Positions 1 to 7,139 of a stretch of DNA of 26,793 nucleotides are shown here, piece after piece. The translations under genes were made by a program, and so were the position numbers. Source of the stretch: PWXP01 sp964487655 (GTDB taxonomy: Bacteria > Planctomycetota > Planctomycetia > Pirellulales > Thermoguttaceae); contig CAZASB010000023.1 of NCBI GenBank assembly GCA_964487655.1, forward strand, positions 1 to 26,793, written 5' to 3'. The stretch's first letter is position 1, and the number at the start of each line of letters is the position of its first letter. Under the pieces are notes generated by a model. It was not told where the DNA came from and searched no databases. It saw nothing but the letters and a program-made list of their open reading frames with translations.

Positions 1-1025
1 TGCCCCGTACTGCCTGCCTTTGCCTGGCCGGGCCGATTGGAAATGAAGATGTGCAGAATTTCCGTCGAGCCGATACCGTCGAGAATGTCCACGCCGAAGC
101 GATCACGCCATTGCTGGAAGATGTATCGCGGCAAGGTTTCGCCTGCGGAAACGCACATCCGCACCCGCCCCAGATCCGTTCGCCCCGCCTTTTCCGCCGC
201 GTGCAGCATTGCTGCGTAACTGGTGGGCACTCCGTAGTAAACCGTGGGCTGATAACGGTCGATGGTTGCGAAAACCGTGTCAGGTATGGGACGGTCGGGC
301 AAAAGAATGGTCGTGCCACCAGTGCGCATTGGAAAATACAGCCCGTTTCCCAATCCGTAGGCGAAAAATAGCTTGGCAACCGAGAATGACACGTCCGATT
401 CCAGCAGGCCAATTGTCTCCTTGGCATACGCATCGGCGGCCACCAACATGTCGTGCTGCAAATGGATCGCGCCCTTGGGCCGGCCAGTCGTCCCCGAACT
501 GTAGAGCCAAAACGCCGTGTCGTCCTTCACCGTGTCGGCAGGATCCAAACGGGGCGAAGCACGCTCCATCAGCGAATCGAAGCCAAGCTCCCAGGCCGGC
601 TTTCCACCAACCGTGACGATGTGCTCCAGGCAACGTAGCCGATCGCGAATCGGGCCAATACGATCCAGTAGATCCGCGTGCAGAACCAATACACCAGCCC
701 GACTGTCGTTGAGCAGATACTCATACTCCTTGGCGGTCAGCAGGGTGTTCATGGGGACGGCCACGGCCCCCATTTTGATCGCGCCGAAGAATGCACATAC
801 CCATTCAGGACTATCGGGCAGCAAGATAGCCACCCGCTCTTCCCTCCGCACTCCCAACTCGAGCATCGCATTGCCGAAGCGATTGACCGAATCTTGCAAC
901 TGGCGGTAACTGATCGCGCGATCACCGCTGAGGATCGCCGTCTTTTCAGATCGGCCGTTGGCGAGGTGAGAATCGACGAGCGTCTGAGATGCGTTGAGTC
1001 GTTCCGGAAGCTGCGTGAATAACAT
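1..1025 (-). CDS. Benzoate-CoA ligase-type acyl-CoA synthetase (3' part cut by window edge)
   Basis: This is an ANL-superfamily (AMP-forming) acid-CoA ligase, which activates a carboxylic acid with ATP and then forms the CoA thioester in the cytoplasm. The first 341 residues are present. The phosphate-binding loop SSGTTGRPKG lies at about residues 176-185. Near the edge is DGIGSTEILHIFISN, the adenylate-binding motif in the form typical of benzoate/hydroxybenzoate-CoA ligases. The C-terminal lid domain is outside the window. The start is ATG at 1025, preceded by a strong GGAGGAG ribosome binding site. It lies 12 bp downstream of the ACT-domain gene, so the two probably form one leftward operon. 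The family call is firm. Benzoate as the actual substrate is inferred from motif style, and another aromatic or short-chain acid is possible. Confidence 0.9.
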   Translation of the reverse strand, partial: MLFTQLPERLNASQTLVDSHLANGRSEKTAILSGDRAISYRQLQDSVNRFGNAMLELGVRREERVAILLPDSPEWVCAFFGAIKMGAVAVPMNTLLTAKEYEYLLNDSRAGVLVLHADLLDRIGPIRDRLRCLEHIVTVGGKPAWELGFDSLMERASPRLDPADTVKDDTAFWLYSSGTTGRPKGAIHLQHDMLVAADAYAKETIGLLESDVSFSVAKLFFAYGLGNGLYFPMRTGGTTILLPDRPIPDTVFATIDRYQPTVYYGVPTSYAAMLHAAEKAGRTDLGRVRMCVSAGETLPRYIFQQWRDRFGVDILDGIGSTEILHIFISNRPGQAKAGSTG

Positions 1026-1037
1026 CAAACACTCCTC

Positions 1038-1481
1038 CTACACCTCGTCGAGATGATCGTAGAGAGTGACCGGACTGACCGGGTTGATCTCGGCACGCGC
1101 CAGAGCGAGAATGGCGGCGTCGAGATCGTCGAAGCTGAACACCATGACGGCACTATCGCCAAGCCGAGACGTAAAGGCGTACATGTGCGCTACGCTGATC
1201 CCCGCTTGCGCAAAAATCCGCAGTAATTCGACCAGCCCGCCAGGCTGATCGCGAACCTCAATCGTCAGAACCTCGGTTACAGTAACGTCAACTCCGGCCG
1301 CCTCGAGCACTTCCCGAGCGCGCTGCCACTCGAGGACGATCAATCGTAAGACGCCAAACTCCGGCGAATCCGCCAAGGAAAGGGTCACGATGTTGATTCC
1401 CGCGTCGGCCAGCAACTCGCAGGGGGAGATCAACTGACCAAGACTGTTTTCAATACGTACGGAAAGCTGCGGTATTCTCAT
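1038..1481 (-). CDS. Tandem ACT-domain protein
   Basis: A small cytoplasmic protein of 147 residues made of two ACT-type ligand-binding modules, roughly residues 3-70 and 72-142. The second contains VRDQPGGLVELLRIFAQAGI, the classic ACT beta-loop-alpha start. ACT pairs bind small ligands, often amino acids, and regulate enzymes. Stand-alone tandem-ACT proteins are common next to phenylacetate/benzoate-type CoA ligases, as here, but their role is not established. The ATG at 1481 was chosen because it opens directly into the first ACT domain. The frame stays open upstream to 1730, but that part has no domain-like content. The ribosome binding site is weak. It would be transcribed leftward with the ligase and divergently from the thiolase operon. 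Confidence 0.85.
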   Translation of the reverse strand: MRIPQLSVRIENSLGQLISPCELLADAGINIVTLSLADSPEFGVLRLIVLEWQRAREVLEAAGVDVTVTEVLTIEVRDQPGGLVELLRIFAQAGISVAHMYAFTSRLGDSAVMVFSFDDLDAAILALARAEINPVSPVTLYDHLDEV

Positions 1482-1691
1482 TTGGGGTTCCCATGCGGCC
1501 CTGTGCCTTGCACCAACCTCGTCACCCTTGCGAGGGTATCGTTGATCTATCCTCAATCGATTCGAAGAACAGCTTACAGAAATGCGATGCCGACTGCAAT
1601 ACTCCGCCGTGCGGCCCAGCAGACCATGCACGCATCTTCCGCCCGGGCAGCGAATTGGCGTTGCCAGAAAATCTGGCCGCACACTAACCGC

Positions 1692-1754
1692 TTGTAACTG
1701 TCGCCTGGGCCGGCTATATTTACCCCTCAATGGGGTGCCCTTTCCGGCAAAGGG
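1692..1754 (+). promoter_or_regulatory. Candidate promoter with two adjacent palindromes
   Basis: TTGTAA (1692-1697) and TATATT (1715-1720) are separated by exactly 17 bp, a good sigma-70-type match facing the thiolase gene. Transcription would begin near 1727. The palindrome acccc-tcaat-ggggt (1722-1736) straddles that point. A second one, cccttt-ccggc-aaaggg (1738-1754), follows at once. The first is placed as an operator would be; the second could be an operator half or a small RNA hairpin. No regulator gene is visible next to it. Confidence 0.45.
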
Positions 1755-1842
1755 TGATCGGAGTAGAGTGACGAATTATGTGGCCGCTTCGACGTTGGAC
1801 TCATGAAATCACATCACGTCAAATCAGAACAGAGGAATGCTG

Positions 1843-1861
1843 AATCCAATCCGGTTGGGTT
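1843..1861 (+). terminator. Possible attenuator hairpin in the thiolase leader
   Basis: aatccaa (1843-1849) and ttgggtt (1855-1861) pair with one G-U around a 5-nt loop, and a T-rich stretch follows (ttcattc). It lies between the candidate promoter at 1692 and the thiolase start at 1969. It therefore resembles a weak intrinsic terminator within the leader. Apart from this, the candidate promoter and its palindromes, nothing recognisable was seen in 1482-1968. Confidence 0.3.
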
Positions 1862-1968
1862 TTCATTCACTCATCTCCTATTAGTTACCGTTGGCTTTGG
1901 TGCGGCTCTTGGCCTTGGGACAACGTAACACGCCCGCCGCAGATATTCTTGCCGAGGAGGGACTGACG

Positions 1969-3180
1969 ATGGAGAGTATCGGGATGTTTCCCAAAGCTCG
2001 AGTGCCGTATGGAACCTGGGGGAGCAGTTTTTTTCCCGCGTGGCAGACGTCGGCGCTGGCCGAGGTGAATATGGGACAATTCGCCGGCGAGGCGATGAAC
2101 CGAATCCTCGGCGTCAGAAGAGTTCCGACCAGTGAGTTGCAGTATCTGGTCATCGGCTCGACCGTTCCCTGGCACTGGAAGTTCTGGAACGCCCCGTTTG
2201 TGGCGAGCTGCCTGGGACACCGGATACCGGGATTTCACGTGGAGCAGGCGTGCGCGACCGGACTGCAGGCTGTCCTACTCGCCGCTGGGGAAGTTGAGAG
2301 TGGAGCGAACGACGTTGTGGGCGTCCTGACGTTCGACCGCACCAGCGATTCGCCCGTGGGCGTGTTCCCGGAGCGACGGGCCTACCAGAGAACCATGGCG
2401 ATAAGCCACGTGTGGGACAATTTCGGATTCGACCCGGCCACAAGCGAGGCGATGATTACCACGGCCGGCAACGCCGCTCGAAAGCACCGCCTCGATCGAC
2501 GAGAGGTGGAAGACATCGCCCTCTGCCGCTATCAGCAATACTTCGACACCAAGGCATCCGGGTTCCTCGACCGTGTCCTCGTGCCGCTGGACGTGTTGAA
2601 TGTGCAGGGCGGCTTTCTTGGAAGAATTGACGAGGATACCGGAATTCGCGAACTTTCCTCGGATGGTCTACGTCGGATGCGCGAGCTGGACACCTGCGTG
2701 ACAACGGGAACGCAAACTCATGCGTCGGACGGCATGGCCACGCTGCTCGTGACAGTCCCGGAGAAGGCCCGAGAACTCAGCCCGCGGCCCGAAATTGTCA
2801 TTCAGTTCGTCGCCAAAGCCGAGGTGAGAACGCATCCGTCGCTGATGCCGGAGGCCCCCACGCTTGCCGTGCAGAAAGTGCTGACGAGGACCGGCCTTAC
2901 CATGGCGGACATGGCCGTGGTCAAGTGCCACAACCCGTTTGCTATCAACGACGCCATCTTTTCCAAGGTAATGGAGTACGACTGGCGCAAGGTCAACAAG
3001 TCCGGCTGCTCGTTGGTCTGGGGGCATCCGCAGGGACCGACTCTCACTAGGATGCTCATCGAAGGTCTTGAGGAGGCGGTAGACTTGGGGGGCGGTCTCG
3101 TACTGCTGTTCGGCTGCGCCGCGGGCGACGTGGGCATTGCCGCCATCCTCAAGGTTACGGAAGGAGGCGCTTCGACATGA
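1969..3180 (+). CDS. Thiolase-family acetyl-CoA acyltransferase
   Basis: A 403-residue thiolase-fold enzyme, the usual family length, expected to cleave a 3-ketoacyl-CoA with CoA or run the reverse condensation in the cytoplasm. The nucleophile region is EQACATGLQA with Cys95. Other thiolase landmarks are HNPFAIND (His321-Asn322), GHPQGPT (His353) and a C-terminal CAAGDVG (Cys383) in the place of the usual CxGGGxG. The ATG at 1969 is preferred because GAGGAGGG sits 7 bp upstream. A TTG at 1891 in the same frame lacks a ribosome binding site and would add residues with no family resemblance. The stop overlaps the next start (ATGA), which indicates translational coupling. Substrate range cannot be read from sequence; the neighbours suggest beta-oxidation-like chemistry on the ligase product. 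Confidence 0.88.
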   Translation: MESIGMFPKARVPYGTWGSSFFPAWQTSALAEVNMGQFAGEAMNRILGVRRVPTSELQYLVIGSTVPWHWKFWNAPFVASCLGHRIPGFHVEQACATGLQAVLLAAGEVESGANDVVGVLTFDRTSDSPVGVFPERRAYQRTMAISHVWDNFGFDPATSEAMITTAGNAARKHRLDRREVEDIALCRYQQYFDTKASGFLDRVLVPLDVLNVQGGFLGRIDEDTGIRELSSDGLRRMRELDTCVTTGTQTHASDGMATLLVTVPEKARELSPRPEIVIQFVAKAEVRTHPSLMPEAPTLAVQKVLTRTGLTMADMAVVKCHNPFAINDAIFSKVMEYDWRKVNKSGCSLVWGHPQGPTLTRMLIEGLEEAVDLGGGLVLLFGCAAGDVGIAAILKVTEGGAST

Positions 3181-5264
3181 CGAAATCCATCCGGCAATCC
3201 ACGCTCCAAACACTGGGACTCGGTTCGGTTACCGACATCTTTCGCAACGGCAAGCTGCCCGCTGATGCCGGTGATCTGGTGGACCAAGTGTTCGGCGGTT
3301 CCGAGGAACGCGGCTCATTGGTGATTTCCGGCGTCAATGGGATCGTCGGCGCCGGGAAGATGATGCAGCTCACGTCTCGGCTGGAGCCCTTTGGCGTCAG
3401 GTCGATTGGCCTCGGTCGTCCCAGAACGGCCGATGGAATCGGCCCGCACTACCCCGGGCTGGTGGCGGCTGTCGGCAAGAAGCGAGCCGACAGGATCATG
3501 GGGAACATGGTCAGGCTGACCTACGACGGGACAAGCCTCCCGGCGGACCTTGGCAAGTGGCGTCCCCGTTTCCTTCTGGAGGCAATTCCGGAGATTCTTG
3601 AAGTCAAGAAAGCTCACTACCAGCTTTTTCAGGAAGTGTTTCCCGGAATCGAAATCCGGTCTGTGACCTCCGGTTTCCCGAGCTCGGAGCTGGGGGTGGG
3701 CGTGGCGCATCCAGCCTTTCCGCACGAAAGCAACAAGGTCTGGGAGGTTGTCGACAAGGAAGGTTCCCACATTACTCAGCTTCTTTGGGCATTGGGGCTG
3801 ATCCCGATTCCGGTCGGCGACCATTGGTCGTTTGTCTTGGACGTGCTGTTTTGCGGAACGACACTGGCCGGCTTGAGATATCACCGCGCGACCAACATGC
3901 CTTTCTGGAAGATCGACAAGTACATCAGGAAGCTTGCCGGTCCGAATCCGTTCAGGGCCCATGACGTGATCGGCGCCAAGGGCGCCGATTTCCTTACGTG
4001 GTCCTGCCTGCACCATCTCGCTCAGAAGTACGGAGCCCTATTCACGCCCACGCCGGAGCTGTGCGAGCGGAAGGAGACTGGCCAGAACTGGTACCCCCTC
4101 GACCACCTCCGCCCCCTGGTCGATTGGCCAATGGACGGTGCGGCGGAGGAAGAGTTCACAATCTGGATCCAGGGCGCGCTGCTGCAGATGGCCAGCCTAC
4201 TGCTTCACGAGCAGCGGGGCCATCTGTCTCATATCAATGCAATCGGCGAATTGTGCGCGCAATTCCGCCGGGGCATCCTCGCCATGATTCGGAGCATAGG
4301 CGAGCAAAGCGCGATCAAAACGGTCGAGCGGTATCATCGGCTCCACCCGGAAGCGGCCACCAGCGCTTGGTATCCCACCGTATTCGAGCAGATCAACAGC
4401 CTCAAGTGGCAGCATTTGTACGTCAACGCCGAGCATGACGGGAACGTGGGCATCATCACCATCAGCCGGGAAGCCTACAACGCCGACGTCAACGCCGAAC
4501 TCAACCGAGCGATCGACTGGCTCAAGGTCGAGCGGATCGACCGCTTGATCGTCACCGGTGATTTCCACCTTGCCACGCAAATGGCAGGCGCGGATACCAG
4601 CGAGTTCTTCCCCGCACTCTACGATACGAGGGAGGGATGCCGACTAGCCGCCACCTGGTCGGCGACCGCTAGGCGGCTATCGAACGAGTTCAACGTGTCG
4701 GTGGGTTTTGTGAGCGGTAAACGCTGCCTGGGCGGCTTCCTAGAGCTGCTCATGCATTGCCACTATCTGGTAGCTGTCCAAGACGCAAAGTTTGGAATGC
4801 CAGAAGTCACATTGCCAGTTGTGCCAGGCATGGAGGGCTGTCACTGGCCGTTCAGAAGGGCCTCGCGCGACCAGTGGCCGAAACTTGTGCGACTACTGCT
4901 GACCGGAGCGCCGGTGGCCGCGAAGGATGCCGTGGGATGGCTGATCGACTACGCGGGTCCGATGCGGAAGGCGCTTGAGATGGCCTGGCTTCTTGCATCG
5001 TCCGGAGCGGTCGGTATTCCACGAAGAACGCTGGAAGAAGGCACGCTGGAAGACGTGCCCGACGACGCAGGCATACCGGCCTCCAACAACCATGCCGTCG
5101 AGGCGGCCCGCTGCGCCATTATGCAATCCATCAAAGACGCCTGCGGCGCTCCGTTGCCCGAAGCGCTCGACATCCAGGCCCAGCACTCCGCCGACTTCTT
5201 CGTCACCTCGTTTTGCCGAGACGGAACCATCGGCGTTGATCGCGGCAAGACGATGATGGAGTAG
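3177..5264 (+). CDS. Fused 3-hydroxyacyl-CoA dehydrogenase / enoyl-CoA hydratase
   Basis: A 695-residue fusion with a 3-hydroxyacyl-CoA dehydrogenase-like N-terminal part (about 45-330) and a crotonase C-terminal part (about 425-690). In the N part, GIVGAG (55-60) is the nucleotide loop, LLEAIPEILEVKK follows the family pattern, and His178 and Glu190 match the catalytic His-Glu pair with its 12-residue spacing. In the C part, AGAD forms the first oxyanion region, and Glu523 and Glu543 match the two crotonase glutamates with their 20-residue spacing. The dehydrogenase-first order is the reverse of FadB but known in archaeal and some bacterial fusions. Two odd points: the usual Asp after beta-2 that binds NAD ribose is not evident, and the Asn of the PGFxxNR region appears to be Asp. 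It is coupled to the thiolase by ATGA. Confidence 0.85.
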   Translation: MTKSIRQSTLQTLGLGSVTDIFRNGKLPADAGDLVDQVFGGSEERGSLVISGVNGIVGAGKMMQLTSRLEPFGVRSIGLGRPRTADGIGPHYPGLVAAVGKKRADRIMGNMVRLTYDGTSLPADLGKWRPRFLLEAIPEILEVKKAHYQLFQEVFPGIEIRSVTSGFPSSELGVGVAHPAFPHESNKVWEVVDKEGSHITQLLWALGLIPIPVGDHWSFVLDVLFCGTTLAGLRYHRATNMPFWKIDKYIRKLAGPNPFRAHDVIGAKGADFLTWSCLHHLAQKYGALFTPTPELCERKETGQNWYPLDHLRPLVDWPMDGAAEEEFTIWIQGALLQMASLLLHEQRGHLSHINAIGELCAQFRRGILAMIRSIGEQSAIKTVERYHRLHPEAATSAWYPTVFEQINSLKWQHLYVNAEHDGNVGIITISREAYNADVNAELNRAIDWLKVERIDRLIVTGDFHLATQMAGADTSEFFPALYDTREGCRLAATWSATARRLSNEFNVSVGFVSGKRCLGGFLELLMHCHYLVAVQDAKFGMPEVTLPVVPGMEGCHWPFRRASRDQWPKLVRLLLTGAPVAAKDAVGWLIDYAGPMRKALEMAWLLASSGAVGIPRRTLEEGTLEDVPDDAGIPASNNHAVEAARCAIMQSIKDACGAPLPEALDIQAQHSADFFVTSFCRDGTIGVDRGKTMME

Positions 5265-5331
5265 CCGGCGGCGCGGCCGTCCCTTCGTGCGGAAGGCATC
5301 GCACTGTGTCAGCGTTAGAGTGAAGCGGCGC

Positions 5332-5353
5332 GAGGAAAATCTTTAGTTTCCTC
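5332..5353 (+). terminator. Candidate hairpin after the hydratase fusion gene
   Basis: gaggaaa (5332-5338) and tttcctc (5347-5353) form a perfect 7-bp stem around an 8-nt loop, 68 bp after the stop of the fusion gene. No long T-tract follows, so it is only a plausible end signal for the thiolase operon. Confidence 0.35.
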
Positions 5354-5383
5354 CTTCCAGAGCTACCGACATACCCTACGTAC

Positions 5384-5409
5384 AAAAAAAACCCGGCCAC
5401 TTCAGGCCG
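5384..5409 (-). terminator. Rho-independent terminator, leftward
   Basis: Read on the minus strand, cggcc-tgaagt-ggccg (5409-5394) is followed by gg and eight T residues (5391-5384). This is a standard intrinsic terminator for leftward transcription. It would end the glcD-glcF transcript, although it lies about 370 bp beyond the glcF stop with a repeat element between. The stem is short, but the T-run is convincing. Confidence 0.6.
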
Positions 5410-5452
5410 AGCTACCATTCTGCCTCCTCGCTGCCGGTCTGCCGCGCAGCGG

Positions 5453-5640
5453 CTTAGCCCGGATTATTCACGATAGGTAGGGTGGGTCAAGCAAGCCGCT
5501 TCCTTGGTGGGTCATCGGTCGCTAATACCGGCGTCTTTCTAGGCGGCGGGCTACAAATCAGCTCGGTTGCGGCTTGTGCGGACCCACCAACGATCTACGC
5601 GACCTCGACCTACCCTACGTAGATGAATAATCCGGCTTAG
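5453..5640. mobile_element. MITE-like element with 12-bp inverted ends and possible 5-bp target duplication
   Basis: The perfect terminal inverted repeat ccggattattca (5459-5470) matches tgaataatccgg (5624-5635). Inner arms also mirror each other, with tagggtgggtc on the left against gacccacc and cctaccctacg on the right. CTTAG occurs just outside both ends (5453-5457 and 5636-5640) as a direct repeat, as a target-site duplication would; one extra base lies between it and the left end. The element is about 178 bp and has no coding capacity. The string taccctacgta in its right arm also occurs at 5372-5382 outside it. It resembles a non-autonomous transposable repeat, but only one copy is visible here. 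Confidence 0.55.
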
Positions 5641-5729
5641 TTCAACCGGTTTCTGATCCAGAAAGCCCTATCGAGCCGGAAGGAGCGGCCCTGCCTCGTC
5701 CGGTGAGTGCGCTACTGTTGTGCTTGTTT

Positions 5730-5800
5730 CCCAGAGTTGCGCCTCGCTCGTTCCTCGCGCAGACTCCACCCTGGGCTGGATTAGGCGCGTCCCTTCGGGA
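5730..5800. repeat. Imperfect palindromic repeat at the 3' end of glcF
   Basis: cccagagttgcgc (5730-5742) is followed by an imperfect mirror, gcgca plus ccctggg (5757-5775), and then by the short hairpin gtccc-ttc-gggac. The segment spans the last codons of the glcF-like gene and the spacer beyond. It has the look of dispersed palindromic intergenic repeats of planctomycetes; that likeness is an impression, not a search result. Confidence 0.35.
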
Positions 5801-7139
5801 CTTGGCTTGAAGACTCTTGCTCGTTGCGGGCGTGGGAACAGCGTGCGGATAGCCGGTCTGTAGCCGGAGGCTGAATCGTGAACAGCTCTCCGATATGAAA
5901 GACGTCAACGGCCGCCTTGCGACGGGTGAGGGCGTCACGAAGCTGGATGATGCAGCCGGGGCAGGCGGTTACCACGGCGCCGGCGCCGCTGGCGAGGATG
6001 GCGTCGACCTTGTGATCGACGATCTTCTGGGAAACGTCGTAATGGGTGATGCTGAATGAGCCGCCAAGCCCGCAACACCGATCGGCGTCGGACATCTCGA
6101 CGAACCGGAGCCCCTCAATCGCACGGAGAATCTTCCGCGGCTGTTCACGAACGTCCTGATACCGCGCGAGGTGGCAGGGGTCGTGCCAGGTGACGGTCTT
6201 GCCACGGAACTTGGGCTTAATGACTAGCCGGCCGAGGTCGGCGGCGAGAACGTCGATGACCAGCGCGCTGAAGTCTTTGACTTTCGCCGCAAACCGCTCG
6301 AAACGGGCCTTTTCCTCGGCGGTCTCGGCCAGGTAGGTCGGATATTCCTTCAGTCCAGACCCGCACGTGGCACATACCGTGACGACGTAGTCGCAGTCCT
6401 CAAACGCCTCGACGTTCCTTGCGGCCATCTTTCTCCCGGTTCGGAAATCTCCGGAGAAATAGACCGGCGCGCCGCAGCAACCCTGCCGATGGTCGAGGAC
6501 GACCTCACAATCGAGGTTCCGGAGTACTTCGACAACCATTTCGCCAATCGCCGGGAATACGTATTCCGTGGCGCAGCCTGCAAAGAACCCGACTCGATAC
6601 TTCGCCTCGCCCACGGCGACGGTGCGTTCCGGTATCCTGTTTCTGAGGAACCGCGGCGCGATATCCGGAATCGCCCTCCCCGCGCCCATCGCGGAGAGAA
6701 ACTGGGGCAGGTGGCGAAACTTTCCTTCCCCGCGCGGCAGGACGTGCTGGAACCAGGAAGCCATTCGCAATATTACGCCAAACAGCCGGCGGTGGGAAAG
6801 TACATGGCGGAATACCAGTCGCTTCCACCAAGGAAGCCCTTTCTCCGCCACGTAGTCGCCTCGCGCGGCAATCACCACGTGATCGGTTCGCGTCTTCGCT
6901 GGGCAGAACTGCACACACGTTCGGCATAAGAGGCAATTGTCAATCGCCTGGTAGAAACCTTTGGTGAGCTCCTGCTCGTCTTCGAGCGTGAGGCGGATCA
7001 ACTGGTCCTTGCCCCGCGCCAGCCCCTTCTCCTCGCGCTGCTCGCGATAGATCGGGCAGAAGTAGCCGCAGAAGCCGCACTTCATGCACTGCTCGACGTC
7101 GCCCTGGAACTTACGGATATTTTCGAGGTGTTCGGCCAC
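5781..7139 (-). CDS. glcF: GlcF-like iron-sulfur subunit of a glycolate/D-lactate-type oxidase
   Basis: A 452-residue iron-sulfur protein that would pass electrons from the FAD subunit to the respiratory chain at the inner membrane face. Two ferredoxin-type 4Fe-4S motifs are complete: C18-C21-C24-C28 and C69-C72-C75-C79. Two CCG (DUF3400-type) cysteine domains follow, with HRQGCCGAP and DRCCGLGGSF. The start is GTG at 7139, directly after the TAA stop of the glcD-like gene with no gap (TAAGTG), so translation is probably coupled. The usual family end would be near HIGELF; about 26 low-complexity residues follow and run into a palindromic repeat. No GlcE-like gene is present, so this is a two-subunit arrangement. 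Glycolate versus D-lactate or another 2-hydroxyacid cannot be decided. Confidence 0.9.
   Translation of the reverse strand: MAEHLENIRKFQGDVEQCMKCGFCGYFCPIYREQREEKGLARGKDQLIRLTLEDEQELTKGFYQAIDNCLLCRTCVQFCPAKTRTDHVVIAARGDYVAEKGLPWWKRLVFRHVLSHRRLFGVILRMASWFQHVLPRGEGKFRHLPQFLSAMGAGRAIPDIAPRFLRNRIPERTVAVGEAKYRVGFFAGCATEYVFPAIGEMVVEVLRNLDCEVVLDHRQGCCGAPVYFSGDFRTGRKMAARNVEAFEDCDYVVTVCATCGSGLKEYPTYLAETAEEKARFERFAAKVKDFSALVIDVLAADLGRLVIKPKFRGKTVTWHDPCHLARYQDVREQPRKILRAIEGLRFVEMSDADRCCGLGGSFSITHYDVSQKIVDHKVDAILASGAGAVVTACPGCIIQLRDALTRRKAAVDVFHIGELFTIQPPATDRLSARCSHARNEQESSSQVPKGRA

Noticed and set aside
1709..1748. Possible pseudoknot pairing gccgg (1709-1713) with the loop ccggc (1744-1748)
   Set aside because: The upstream arm lies in the spacer of the predicted promoter, so it would not be present in the RNA.
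1891..1968. Upstream TTG start for the thiolase
   Set aside because: There is no ribosome binding site before 1891 and the added residues do not fit the family, while ATG 1969 has GAGGAGGG at good spacing.
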